From Hoeflea_A sp965204935 (GTDB lineage Bacteria; Pseudomonadota; Alphaproteobacteria; Rhizobiales; Rhizobiaceae), in NCBI RefSeq assembly GCF_965204935.1, contig NZ_CBDBFO010000002.1: a stretch of DNA of 64,000 nt. One strand, 5' to 3'. Each line of letters opens with the position of its first letter. The stretch's first letter is position 1. Shown here piece after piece: positions 27,565-36,057 of this stretch. Both the position numbers and the translations under genes were made by a program. The notes below the pieces were generated by a model, which saw only the letters and a program-made list of their open reading frames with translations, did not search any database and had not been told where the DNA came from.

Positions 27565-28683
27565 TCAGGCGACCTTGAGGACTGTCTCGGCCTCGGCAAA
27601 CTCGTATCCGAGCGCCTCGGCGACAGGTCCATTGGTAATACGGCCACGATGCACATTGAGACCGGCACGAAGATGCCGGTCCTCGGCAATCGCCTTGAGG
27701 CCCTTGTCGGCCAGCTGCAGGCCGTAATGGAGTGTGGCGTTGTTCAGCGCATGCGCTGAAGTGACCGGAACAGCGCCCGGCATATTGGCAACGCAGTAAT
27801 GAATGACGCCGTCAACTTCGAAGGTCGGTTCCGAATGGGTCGTCGGGTGCGAGGTCTCGAAGCATCCACCCTGATCGATCGCCACATCGACGATGACCGA
27901 GCCCTTCTTCATGCCCGACAGCATTTCGCGGGTCACCAGTTTCGGTGCCGCCGCCCCGGCAACCAGCACGGCGCCAACCGTCAGATCCGCCGAGAAGACC
28001 TCGTGTTCCAGTGCCTCGATCGTCGAGTAGCGGGTACGCACGCGGCCGTGGAAGATATCATCGAGTTGCCGCAGGCGCGGGATCGAACGGTCAAGCATCG
28101 TCACTTCCGCGCCAAGGCCGACCGCCATCTTGGCGGCATTCAATCCGACGACACCGCCACCGATAATGGTGACCTTGCCAGGCGGCACACCAGGCACACC
28201 GCCCAGCAGCACGCCGCGACCGCCATTGACTTTTTCAAGCGCCGTGGCGCCAGCCTGTATGGCCAGCCGTCCGGCAACTTCCGACATCGGTGCGAGCAGC
28301 GGCAGGCCGCCGTGATCGTCCGTGACCGTCTCATAGGCAACCGCGGTGCAGCCGGATTCAACCAGCCCCTTGGTCTGCTCGGGATCGGGAGCCAGGTGAA
28401 GATAGGTATAGAGAATCTGGTCCTCGCGAAGCATCACCCACTCGGATGGCTGCGGCTCCTTGACCTTCACGATCATGTCGGACTGGTCGAAGACGTCCTT
28501 GGCTGTTGCAACGATCTTGGCACCGGCCGCCTGGTAGACACCGTCATCGGCGTCAATGCCAAGTCCGGCATTGGTCTCGACAATGACCTCATGACCATGG
28601 GCGACATATTCACGAACCGAACCCGGCGTCAGTCCGACGCGAAATTCGTTGTTCTTGATTTCCTTTGGGCATCCGACACGCAT
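27565..28683 (-). CDS. ald: Alanine dehydrogenase
   Basis: 372-residue NAD-dependent enzyme that interconverts L-alanine with pyruvate and ammonia. The N-terminal signature MRVGCPKEIKNNEFRVGLTP is typical. The catalytic Lys is in MIVKVKEPQ and the His in YTYLHLAPD. The NAD motif is IGGGVVGLNAAKMAVGLGAE. It is divergent from an Lrp/AsnC-type regulator, a pairing known from several bacteria in which the regulator activates ald in response to alanine. Confidence 0.97.
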   Translation of the reverse strand: MRVGCPKEIKNNEFRVGLTPGSVREYVAHGHEVIVETNAGLGIDADDGVYQAAGAKIVATAKDVFDQSDMIVKVKEPQPSEWVMLREDQILYTYLHLAPDPEQTKGLVESGCTAVAYETVTDDHGGLPLLAPMSEVAGRLAIQAGATALEKVNGGRGVLLGGVPGVPPGKVTIIGGGVVGLNAAKMAVGLGAEVTMLDRSIPRLRQLDDIFHGRVRTRYSTIEALEHEVFSADLTVGAVLVAGAAAPKLVTREMLSGMKKGSVIVDVAIDQGGCFETSHPTTHSEPTFEVDGVIHYCVANMPGAVPVTSAHALNNATLHYGLQLADKGLKAIAEDRHLRAGLNVHRGRITNGPVAEALGYEFAEAETVLKVA

Positions 28684-28838
28684 TGAGCGTCCTCCACATC
28701 TTTAAGCGCGAATTGCGCTGCCTTTCGTGGCCATATTGCACCACAGGAGGTGTGAAATGTCCTTGCGAAGTGCACTTAAAGATATGGGTGTTTTCGAATT
28801 TTATTGCGCAATTTAGGAATATATTGAAGAATCATCGA
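28684..28838. promoter_or_regulatory. Divergent ald / Lrp-regulator promoter region
   Basis: 155 bases between the two divergent starts. AT-rich near 28790-28838, as Lrp-type operators often are. A TTGCGCAATTTAGGAATATA stretch at 28804-28823 includes a short dyad (TTGCGCAA). The exact operator cannot be set by eye. Confidence 0.5.
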
Positions 28839-29309
28839 ATGGATAAGCTGGATACAATTGATATCGCGATTCTGAAGACGCTTCAGGAGGATGGCCGAAT
28901 CTCCAACGCGAACCTCGCGGAAAAGGTCGGCCTTTCGGCATCTGCCTGCTCGCGCCGGCTCGATATTCTGGAAACGTCCGGCGTAATACGCGGCTACCAC
29001 GCACGGCTGTCCAACCGGGCGCTCGACTACAGGATGACGGCGATCGTGCATATCTCGCTTTCCGGCCAGTTCGAGAAGACGCTGAGCGAATTCGAGGCGG
29101 CTGTCCGGCGCTGTCCCAACGTTCTGGTCTGCTATCTGATGTCGGGTGAGTATGACTATATCCTGCGCGTCGCTGCCAAGGACCTTGAGGATTACGAGCG
29201 AATACACAAGGAATGGCTGTCCGCCCTGCCCCATGTCGTTCGCATCAATTCCGCGTTCGCACTGCGCGAAGTCATCGACAGGCCAAATATTGACGTTGAT
29301 ATGCGCTAG
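28839..29309 (+). CDS. Lrp/AsnC-family transcriptional regulator (probable AldR)
   Basis: 156 residues: an N-terminal AsnC-type helix-turn-helix (IDIAILKTLQEDGRISNANL, then VGLSASACSRRLDILE) and a C-terminal RAM/ligand domain with CYLMSGEYDYILRVAAKDLE. Lrp-type proteins bind amino acids and assemble into dimers and octamers. I chose the ATG at 28839 that begins MDKLDTIDIAIL; the frame is open back to 28665 but that part would overlap the ald promoter. Its divergence from ald strongly suggests that it controls alanine use. Confidence 0.92.
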   Translation: MDKLDTIDIAILKTLQEDGRISNANLAEKVGLSASACSRRLDILETSGVIRGYHARLSNRALDYRMTAIVHISLSGQFEKTLSEFEAAVRRCPNVLVCYLMSGEYDYILRVAAKDLEDYERIHKEWLSALPHVVRINSAFALREVIDRPNIDVDMR

Positions 29310-29352
29310 CCTGACCGCGTAATTTGTCAACTGACAGAGTTGGAGATTGGCA

Positions 29353-30348
29353 ATGGCGAAACGGTCTCGACTGACAAGGTGGTTCTACGGCATTGTCGTA
29401 TTGATCATCCTCGGAGCAATCGTTTTCTATTTGGGACCGCGGACAGAAGTGAGTACCAGCATCAGTTTCGATCCTGCGGCAATCGGCGAGGATGTCGAGG
29501 CGTATCTTGCCCGGCAGGAGGCGCGCTTTGACGACATCCGGCCCGGCCTCAACAAGCAAGTCGTCTGGGCCTATCCGGCATCGCGCGCCAAGACACCGAT
29601 ATCACTCGTTTATATTCACGGCTTTTCCGCCTCGCCCGGCGAAATACGGCCCGTCATGGATATCGTCGCCGAGGATATCGGCGCCAACCTCTATTACACC
29701 CGCCTCGTCGGACACGGCCGCACGGGTGATGCCATGGCCGAGGCTACGGTCGACGGCTGGGTCAACGATGTCGCGGAGGCAATCGCCATTGGCCGCCGTT
29801 TGGGCGAGAGGGTCATCCTTGTGGGCACATCAACCGGCGGCACGCTGACAACCTGGGCCGCAACGCAGCCCGATCTGAGCGCCGATGTCGCCGGGATCGT
29901 CAATATCTCCCCGAATTACGGCATACAGGCCGCCGGAGCCGGACTGCTGACCATCCCGTGGGCCCGGCAGATCCTCGGCATAGTTGCCGGCGAGCGCCGG
30001 TCGTTCGAACCCAAGAACGATCTGCAGAGGCAAAACTGGACGCATGAATATCCGTCGGAAGCGGTATTGCCGATGGCCGAACTCGTCAAACTCGTGCAGA
30101 ATGCCGATTTCTCCAAGATTACCATCCCTATCCTCTTCATCTTCTCGGAGAACGATACGGTGGTGCGCCCGGAGATGACGAAATCCGTCGCCGGCCAATG
30201 GGGCGCCGACAGCGAAATCGTCATCATCAATGACAGTGAGGACAAGGACCATCACGTCCTGGCCGGCGATGCCATTTCGCCAGGAACCACGCAGCGCACG
30301 GTGGACATAATCGAGGACTGGATCGGCAAGCTTCCAGACGTGTCCTGA
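29353..30348 (+). CDS. Alpha/beta hydrolase, membrane-anchored
   Basis: 331 residues. One N-terminal membrane segment (FYGIVVLIILGAIVFYLG) acts as an uncleaved anchor or signal. The alpha/beta hydrolase fold follows: oxyanion region VYIHGFSASPGE, nucleophile elbow LVGTSTGGTL (Ser), late acid ENDTVVRPE and the His in DKDHHVLAGD, together a full catalytic triad. It resembles monoacylglycerol-lipase or carboxylesterase-like enzymes; substrate unknown. Its stop is 2 bases from the stop of the convergent MFS gene. Confidence 0.86.
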   Translation: MAKRSRLTRWFYGIVVLIILGAIVFYLGPRTEVSTSISFDPAAIGEDVEAYLARQEARFDDIRPGLNKQVVWAYPASRAKTPISLVYIHGFSASPGEIRPVMDIVAEDIGANLYYTRLVGHGRTGDAMAEATVDGWVNDVAEAIAIGRRLGERVILVGTSTGGTLTTWAATQPDLSADVAGIVNISPNYGIQAAGAGLLTIPWARQILGIVAGERRSFEPKNDLQRQNWTHEYPSEAVLPMAELVKLVQNADFSKITIPILFIFSENDTVVRPEMTKSVAGQWGADSEIVIINDSEDKDHHVLAGDAISPGTTQRTVDIIEDWIGKLPDVS

Positions 30349-30350
30349 AG

Positions 30351-31541
30351 CTAGCGGTTCGGCTTTTTGTCCTGTGAGAAAAAGTAGATCGCGACGGTAA
30401 TCGCCAGGATCACGCCATAGAAGCCGAACAGAAACGAAAAGGTCGGCGCCGGATCAAGCGGGTCGAAACGCGCCTGCGCCATCTGCCCGGTCAGGAACTG
30501 GCCTAGCCCCACGCCGCCAATGGTAAAGAAATTCATTAGCGTGACGCCGCGCCCCGTGAGTTCCCTCGGGAAGAAGTCGCGCGCATGCGCCATCATGACG
30601 CCATAGCTCGCGCCGAAAAGCCCGATCGCGACCAGCAGCGCTGTGACCTGCCAAAGCGGCTGCACCGGATAGATGGCCAGTATGATCAGCGCGATTGCTC
30701 CGAACAGGTTGCCGAAGAATGAAACCCATTTTCGCGTACCGAACAGCGTGTCCAGCGGGCCATAGAGCACGCTGCCCAGGATCATGGAAATCGCCATGAA
30801 GAGTGAGATCGTGCCGATGAGCTGTGTCGAAGCGCCAAAGACGTCCGCCAGGTATGGTCCGACCCATAGACCACGCACTCCGGCAGCCGGCGCGTAATTG
30901 ATCGCGACGAGCGGAATGATCAGCCACAGTGCCGGGATCTTCATCAATGCAACGTAACCGGAAAGTCCGATGCCGCCGCCCTCCTCCCGCTCCACCTTGG
31001 GATCCCGGACAAACCAGTAGATGGCGAGCGCCGTCAGCAGCGACAGGATACCGAGACCAAAGATTGTTTCCCGCCAACCGAAACTCTCGACAGCGATCGC
31101 CAGCGGCTTTGCTCCGATGACGTTGCCCGCGGTTCCCAAAGCGACAAACCACGACGATGCGATGGCAAAGCGTGCCGGCGGAAAGGTGTGAGCGAAGATA
31201 AAGAAGGCCGCCATCAGCACCGGTGAGCAACCGACCCCGATCAGTGCCATGGCAATAATGATCTCGAACGGTGTCGAGGCGGCCGCGAAGAGAAACGCAC
31301 CGCCCCCGACACCGACCGCAAAAAGGATCGTTGCTGTTCGGCGCGGACCGAACCGGTCAAGCGAAATCCCGACAACGAACTGCATGAGCGCGAAGGTCAG
31401 GAACCAAAGACCCGACGCTTGCGAAAGGTCGGCCTTGGTGGTTCCCAGTTCCTCTGTCAGGACCGGCGTCAACACCGCAAGAAACGATCGGTAGAACTGC
31501 GAAAAGATATAGGCCGCGGCCAGCGCGGCAATTCCCGCCAT
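30351..31541 (-). CDS. MFS transporter
   Basis: 396 residues with 12 predicted membrane segments. The family loop motif is SLDRFGPRRTATILFAVG between segments 2 and 3; a repeated form GPLDTLFGTRKWVSF lies between 8 and 9. Closest in feel to the nitrate/sugar-phosphate and CynX-like branches, but the substrate is unknown. Convergent with the hydrolase gene. Confidence 0.88.
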   Translation of the reverse strand: MAGIAALAAAYIFSQFYRSFLAVLTPVLTEELGTTKADLSQASGLWFLTFALMQFVVGISLDRFGPRRTATILFAVGVGGGAFLFAAASTPFEIIIAMALIGVGCSPVLMAAFFIFAHTFPPARFAIASSWFVALGTAGNVIGAKPLAIAVESFGWRETIFGLGILSLLTALAIYWFVRDPKVEREEGGGIGLSGYVALMKIPALWLIIPLVAINYAPAAGVRGLWVGPYLADVFGASTQLIGTISLFMAISMILGSVLYGPLDTLFGTRKWVSFFGNLFGAIALIILAIYPVQPLWQVTALLVAIGLFGASYGVMMAHARDFFPRELTGRGVTLMNFFTIGGVGLGQFLTGQMAQARFDPLDPAPTFSFLFGFYGVILAITVAIYFFSQDKKPNR

Positions 31542-31945
31542 CAGGCAGTCCAGCCTGTCCGGAAAGCGGGATCAGACCGCCGTCGCCCGTCGCACCCGAT
31601 AGCGCACGCTGCATTTGCAATACCGCGCATGTGACCCCCGCTTGGAAAATTTTGCCGGTTTGAAAGAAAGGCTGGAAATCACTTCATTATCGGTTATCCG
31701 CCGGTATCGCAAACCGTATAGTCCGAAACCATGGTCATCGCGGCCGTTGATGGGAGCCCACGCAATTCCGGCGTGATGAATGATCAAGTCCTGTTGATTT
31801 CGTTGCCGAATCTTGAACGCTGCGCTCTGGTAATTATGTTTGACGACGAGCGACAGAACCGTGAACGCCATAATCAGGCTTAAGTGCGGACGCAGTTAAC
31901 GAAATGCTGTATAGGCCGTTCGGGATGGTCGAACAGGAAGCCGAG
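31542..31945 (+). other. Intergenic stretch before the IS-split gene
   Basis: About 400 bases upstream of the ATG at 31946 and of the MFS start. It must hold two divergent promoters. A reverse frame at 31572-31871 (99 residues) has no ribosome site or recognisable product. No repeat or RNA gene recognised. Confidence 0.35.
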
Positions 31946-31964
31946 ATGAAAAACAAGCGCGCCA

Positions 31965-31973
31965 GGCCTCAAA
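31965..31973. repeat. Target-site duplication, left copy
   Basis: GGCCTCAAA, identical to 33412-33420 on the other side of the element; a 9-bp duplication made on insertion. Confidence 0.93.
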
Positions 31974-33411
31974 CAGCAATTCTAATTTTGGCTCATTTTT
32001 GGGTCTCAGATGAATTTGAGCTGATTTTCAGGAGGGTTTAGGTTGCTTCCGGGCTGACTTGACGGTCGGTGGTGGCTCACCATCGACAAGTGTTCGTATG
32101 AGTGCACCCCAATCCGGGAAGATCAAGTAGCAAACAATCGTGCGGATGTGATCGAAGAACCGATACCGCGCCGCTAAAACACTGCGGGCTTTCTTCCAGA
32201 GCGCTTCGAGTACATCACAAACTGTATGCATGGCGAAGGCGAGCAGATTGAGCGTCGCCAGCACAGATGCCAGATAATTGTCGCCATGCCCAAAGTTGTG
32301 CTCCAGATTGTATCCCCGGGTTTTCAGAACATTGAAGGTCTCATTTTCAATCTTCCACCGTGCGCGTCCGCAAGCGGCAAGGTCCCCGACATTGGTCTCA
32401 TCGACAGCGATGTTGGTCACAAAGCTGTTGCGATATGTGGTCTTCCCTTTGGTGTTGATAATCTCGATTTCGAACCAGTTGACGTGGGTCGCGTCCTTGC
32501 CATCGCGCAGGGGTACATCATTCAGCCAGCGATAGATGTGGGTGGCAGCCTTGCGACCCTTTTTGATACGACGGCGCTTTGTCGAGTTGATCTCGGCACC
32601 GTCCAGCCACTCGTACAACGTCTTATGGGACAAGGACTTGGCAGTCAGAATGAAGTCGCCGCCAACCGACTGAATCGTATCAACAATCGGCTGATTAGCA
32701 TACAGGTCATCGCCAAGATAAACTGGCTTTAGCGAAGCGTAACGTTTCCCATTGGCGGCAAGCCAGCGTTTGACGGCATTCCTTTCACAATCCTGTTTCG
32801 CATGACCGTCCTGCGGGCTAATAAATTCCGGCTGCAGCGGTATCGCTCGGCTGTCACCCGGGACGACGACCGCGGCGGAAACCATGGTGTGAAAATACTC
32901 GGTGCCGCCATCATTGCGCTTGCGATGAGAACAATTCCGGCAATGCAACTTGCGGCTACAGAAATATTCTGTGCCATCAAGTGCAATCAGCACGCGACCA
33001 TCCAGACATCGGAAAGGCTCCAAACCGTTATGGCTTTTCAGATGGTCAACAAGGTTATCAAACTGCCCAAAGAGATGCTGCGGTTCAGCCTCATCAAGCA
33101 TCGAGCGGATATGATTATCGCTCGGAAGCTTCTTGATTCCGAACAACGTCTGACAGTTCGAGCAACCGTTACCCGCTTGCATCTCGCGCTGATGCGACAG
33201 GAACGACGGAGACTGCATGAAAAATATCGAAAACGCCGACAGGCCGATATCTGCCATCGTGTAACTCGTGTTTGGGCCAACCCGTCGGTCAGGCAAGTTC
33301 GCGCAGCACGATCTGAGCGAGCCAATGAGGGAATCCAAGTGTAACACGCAACAAACGAATCATAGATCGAGCGATTTGAGAATCCCAAAAATCCCAAAAT
33401 TAGAATTGCTG
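31974..33411. mobile_element. Insertion sequence, 1438 bp, IS4/ISNCY-like
   Basis: Bounded by 18-bp perfect inverted repeats (CAGCAATTCTAATTTTGG at 31974-31991 and its complement at 33394-33411). Similarity continues imperfectly inward through a TTTTTGGG/TCTCA block. Flanked by the 9-bp direct repeat GGCCTCAAA. Carries a single transposase gene on the reverse strand. The intact repeats and perfect duplication suggest a recent insertion. Confidence 0.95.
32028..33347 (-). CDS. DDE transposase of the 1438-bp IS
   Basis: 439 residues. DDE residues are visible as VLIALDGTEYF (first Asp), LKPVYLGDDLYANQP (second Asp) and ARWKIENETFNVLKTRG (Glu, with the W/R...E...K spacing of IS4-like enzymes). 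A zinc-like CRNCSH group lies between the first two. It starts with GTG at 33347. The length and 9-bp target duplication fit the IS4 or a related ISNCY group; I cannot decide which. No frameshift or internal stop, so it may be active. Confidence 0.9.
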   Translation of the reverse strand: MLHLDSLIGSLRSCCANLPDRRVGPNTSYTMADIGLSAFSIFFMQSPSFLSHQREMQAGNGCSNCQTLFGIKKLPSDNHIRSMLDEAEPQHLFGQFDNLVDHLKSHNGLEPFRCLDGRVLIALDGTEYFCSRKLHCRNCSHRKRNDGGTEYFHTMVSAAVVVPGDSRAIPLQPEFISPQDGHAKQDCERNAVKRWLAANGKRYASLKPVYLGDDLYANQPIVDTIQSVGGDFILTAKSLSHKTLYEWLDGAEINSTKRRRIKKGRKAATHIYRWLNDVPLRDGKDATHVNWFEIEIINTKGKTTYRNSFVTNIAVDETNVGDLAACGRARWKIENETFNVLKTRGYNLEHNFGHGDNYLASVLATLNLLAFAMHTVCDVLEALWKKARSVLAARYRFFDHIRTIVCYLIFPDWGALIRTLVDGEPPPTVKSARKQPKPS

Positions 33412-33420
33412 GGCCTCAAA
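33412..33420. repeat. Target-site duplication, right copy
   Basis: GGCCTCAAA, the second copy of the 9-bp repeat at 31965-31973. Confidence 0.93.
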
Positions 33421-34032
33421 GACAACCGCAACTGCCAAAAAGCAGGTTTGAGCCGTTCGACGTCCTGACGATCGCGGTCGCGATATTCGCAATTTTCTTC
33501 GCACTGCTGACAGCCTGGGCGTTTATCCAGATTTCGGAGCTGCGCACACAGCTGGCAAGTGTGCGGACGGAACTCGAGACATCCAGGCAACAGACTGCGG
33601 CGGTGGAACAGAAACTGGAAACGGTGACCCAGAATCTCAGCACCGACATAACTCAGGATGCAGAGGACCTGCGAAACCAGATCGTGCAGTCGGCATCCGC
33701 CAAGCTTGACCACACGATCAGCACCGCCATGAGTGAACTGTCCTCATTTGGCAATTCCAACTTCGTCTTCCACATGGTCGAGTTCGACCGCCGGTCATGC
33801 GTCAAGGGCGGTACTTTCATCGGTGAATTGCCGGATGGTTCCCTGCAGGAAGAACCGTTCGCCGCAAACCAGTTGGTCGAGATCCAACCGTCGCATGACG
33901 ACATCCGCGGCATTCCTTTCTACCGTGTGACCATCAACAATCAGACGCTGCTATCCGGCAAAACCCCTGGCGACTATCGCCATGGCACCATGCGGATTTC
34001 CTGCAGCTGAAGCGTTGTGCAGAAAAATGGCG

Positions 34033-34072
34033 TATAATCTCCCGTTGCTGGCTTTCGCCAGCACGGGAGGAG
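34033..34072 (+). promoter_or_regulatory. TATAAT and a 13-bp hairpin over the ribosome site of a 29-residue gene
   Basis: TATAAT at 34033-34038 is followed by a hairpin at 34039-34069: arms CTCCCGTTGCTGGC and GCCAGCACGGGAG (13 pairs, one bulged T) with loop TTTC. The 3' arm includes the GGGAG of the ribosome site GGGAGGAG (34065-34072) of the gene at 34080. If the RNA starts upstream of 34039, the site would be partly hidden until the stem opens. No good -35 box was found at normal spacing. Confidence 0.6.
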
Positions 34073-34079
34073 CGACACC

Positions 34080-34169
34080 ATGAAAAAGGACTCGATCAAG
34101 CGCCGGAAACATCGTGCAAAGCGCGCCGCCAATGAGAAAAAACGCAAGGCCAGAAAGGCGGCCAGATAG
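34080..34169 (+). CDS. Very basic 29-residue peptide
   Basis: Starts MKKDSIKRRKHRAKRAANEK and ends in RKARKAAR; 15 of 29 residues are Lys or Arg, with one Asp and one Glu. It is probably one amphipathic, nucleic-acid-binding helix; function unknown. A very strong GGGAGGAG lies 7 bases before the ATG, and the stop is clean. The Arg/Lys wealth and strong ribosome site argue for a real gene. It could be a ribosome- or RNA-associated peptide; that is a guess. It follows the IS-split gene by 69 bases. Confidence 0.65.
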   Translation: MKKDSIKRRKHRAKRAANEKKRKARKAAR

Positions 34170-34299
34170 GCGTCGAAAAGTAAGCGGCTCACGCACAATT
34201 TGATCTGGTCAAGCGCCCTCGGGAGCTTGTCATACACCCCTTCGTGCGTCTGGACGACAGGTTGCGCAGGATAAAGCACAGCCGATTGCGGCATCCAAT

Positions 34300-35301
34300 T
34301 CAGGTCTTGCTCCACAGCCGCATTCGCCGCTGCTTGATTTCCGCATCGCCCTCCGGAGTTCCATCGTGGAAAGTGCGGAACCAGCGGTCCCAGGGCGTTT
34401 CCCAGGTTCCATAATTGCAGTCGAAAAACCGGTGATGCAGCTGGTGGAAGAAATCGCCGACTTCGAAACTGTCGCGGCCGCCGACCTTCAGCCTTTCGAA
34501 GCCGGCATGGGATGTCGGCGCGCCGATGCCGTGATGGAACAGCAGAAAGATCACGTGGACAGGATGCGCCGGCAAGACAAAGAAGATCATCGTGTCGAAC
34601 ATCAGGAAGAAGCTCTCGACCGGATGCATCGCAAGACCGGACCATGGCCCTGTGTTGATGTTCTTGTGATGCCATGCGTGGACGATGGTGTAGAGCTTGC
34701 CGACGTGAAGCAGCCGGTGCAGCCAGTAGAAATGAAACCCCGCCCAGACCGGGACAAGCACAATGAGCAGGATGAACCACACGGGATGGCTTTCAAAAGT
34801 GATCATCGTCGCCCAGCCATTGGCATAGGACCACCACATCAGGCACTCCCAGAAGGTCCAGAACTGCAGGGCAGCGAAGGACCAGAACATATTGTCGTAG
34901 ACCTGGTTCCTGAACGTGAAGACCTTCGCGCCCCTGGCCATGGGCCGCATGTCGTAGCGATAGTCGTCGCCCTGGAGGCTGAACCGCAACAGGAACAGAT
35001 GAAGGCCGCCTGCAACGCCTGTAAGGATTAGGAAGTTGCGCAGCCAGACTTCGAAGATCCAGCCAAACGCGATCGTTTTCGCCTGTTCGATATCCGGCGT
35101 GAACCAGAGCCATGTGGCAATGGCGGCAAGAAGCATGACAAAGCGCATGGCGATCGGGTTCCAGCTCTTCAACAGGTAAAGCACCGAGGCCAGCGGACGC
35201 ATCGGCCAGTCCCAATAGGGCGCCAGCCGAAGCGGCAGGGCTGGAGTGTAATTCCATAGCTTTCGGGCCGGCCGTTTGGCCGGTTCGACCGTTTCGCTCA
35301 T
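34300..35301 (-). CDS. Sterol desaturase / fatty-acid hydroxylase family protein
   Basis: 333 residues, four to five membrane segments and the di-iron His boxes of the family: HRLLHVGKLYTIVHAWHHK (HxxxH and HxxHH) and FFHQLHHRFFDCNYG (HxxHH). Such enzymes hydroxylate or desaturate lipids at the cytoplasmic membrane; the substrate here is unknown. It begins 17 bases after the stop of the HD-domain gene upstream, so the two are one transcript, opposite a LysR gene. Confidence 0.9.
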   Translation of the reverse strand: MSETVEPAKRPARKLWNYTPALPLRLAPYWDWPMRPLASVLYLLKSWNPIAMRFVMLLAAIATWLWFTPDIEQAKTIAFGWIFEVWLRNFLILTGVAGGLHLFLLRFSLQGDDYRYDMRPMARGAKVFTFRNQVYDNMFWSFAALQFWTFWECLMWWSYANGWATMITFESHPVWFILLIVLVPVWAGFHFYWLHRLLHVGKLYTIVHAWHHKNINTGPWSGLAMHPVESFFLMFDTMIFFVLPAHPVHVIFLLFHHGIGAPTSHAGFERLKVGGRDSFEVGDFFHQLHHRFFDCNYGTWETPWDRWFRTFHDGTPEGDAEIKQRRMRLWSKT

Positions 35302-35318
35302 GTCAGTTGCTCCCGTGT

Positions 35319-35945
35319 TCAGGCGCGCGCGCGTTCGGCTGCGGCCGCGGCATTGACTAACGGCTCGCGGACACCCGGACGCATCACATCCTTGTCGTAC
35401 GGCTTGCGGTCGAAGACCTTGCGCACCATCGGCGCGAAGAACTCCAGCGGAAGGTCTTCATAATCCGGGTCGAAACTTGCCTGGTCCCAGCGTTCGCAGA
35501 ACGCGGCACAATCATCGAAATATGGGTTGCCGCGGTGGCGTTCGCGCTTGTGCTGTTCAAAGCCCTCGAGGTGATGCCCGTAATAGAGCATCTGGAAGTC
35601 GCCATGCGTCTGCACGCACCATGTGCATTGCTCGCGCACGAAGGGCTTCAGGATTGCCGCCGCATATTCATCGTGATTGTAGGGTGCGTAGATGTCGCCG
35701 ATATCGTGCAACAGTGCCGAGACCACCCAATCGATATCCGCCCCGTCACGCCACGCGCGAGAGGCCGATTGCACGCAGTGGCCGAGCCGCGTGACCTGGT
35801 AGCCGGAGAGACTTTCGTCCAGTTCGGTCATCGCCTTGAGCAGTCGGTCTGCCGTGTGCTTTGTGTGCCCGGTTTCTTCGGCAACCAGGAATTCATACTC
35901 CTCCCGGGTGCCGTCTTTCATTTGGGTAAAGCTGACTTTCTTCAT
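35319..35945 (-). CDS. HD-domain protein, PhnZ-like
   Basis: 208 residues. The metal residues are seen as RLGHCVQS (His), ALLHDIGDIY (His-Asp) and YNHDEYAA (His), the order of the HD domain. The size and pattern agree with the group of di-iron HD oxygenases related to PhnZ and TmpB, which cleave phosphonates, rather than phosphatases; oxygenase activity is inference. I chose the ATG at 35945 with GGGAG 8 bases ahead; a TTG at 35951 is possible. First gene of a two-gene unit with the sterol desaturase. Confidence 0.78.
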   Translation of the reverse strand: MKKVSFTQMKDGTREEYEFLVAEETGHTKHTADRLLKAMTELDESLSGYQVTRLGHCVQSASRAWRDGADIDWVVSALLHDIGDIYAPYNHDEYAAAILKPFVREQCTWCVQTHGDFQMLYYGHHLEGFEQHKRERHRGNPYFDDCAAFCERWDQASFDPDYEDLPLEFFAPMVRKVFDRKPYDKDVMRPGVREPLVNAAAAAERARA

Positions 35946-36057
35946 GGCCAAGACTCCCGCCAGTCACCGTGCCCCAAAATTATCGCATGACAGAATTGTC
36001 GAAAATCCCTGAAATTGATAGGCTGCCATAAACAATTGTTATGAACATAAAGGTCCG

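Larger units (their letters stand above)
31946..34010 (+). pseudogene. Membrane-anchored coiled-coil protein, split by an IS element
   Basis: The first ten codons (from ATG 31946, after a good AGGAAG site) are cut off by an insertion sequence at 31974. Removing the element and one 9-bp target copy restores one frame of 205 residues ending at 34010. The restored protein has a basic start (MKNKRARPQRQPQ), one membrane segment (FDVLTIAVAIFAIFFALLTA), a coiled coil from QISELRTQLA onward, and a small C-terminal domain with two Cys. No family was recognised. The 3' part has an in-frame GTG at 33561 but lacks the anchor, so the gene is most likely inactive. Confidence 0.85.
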
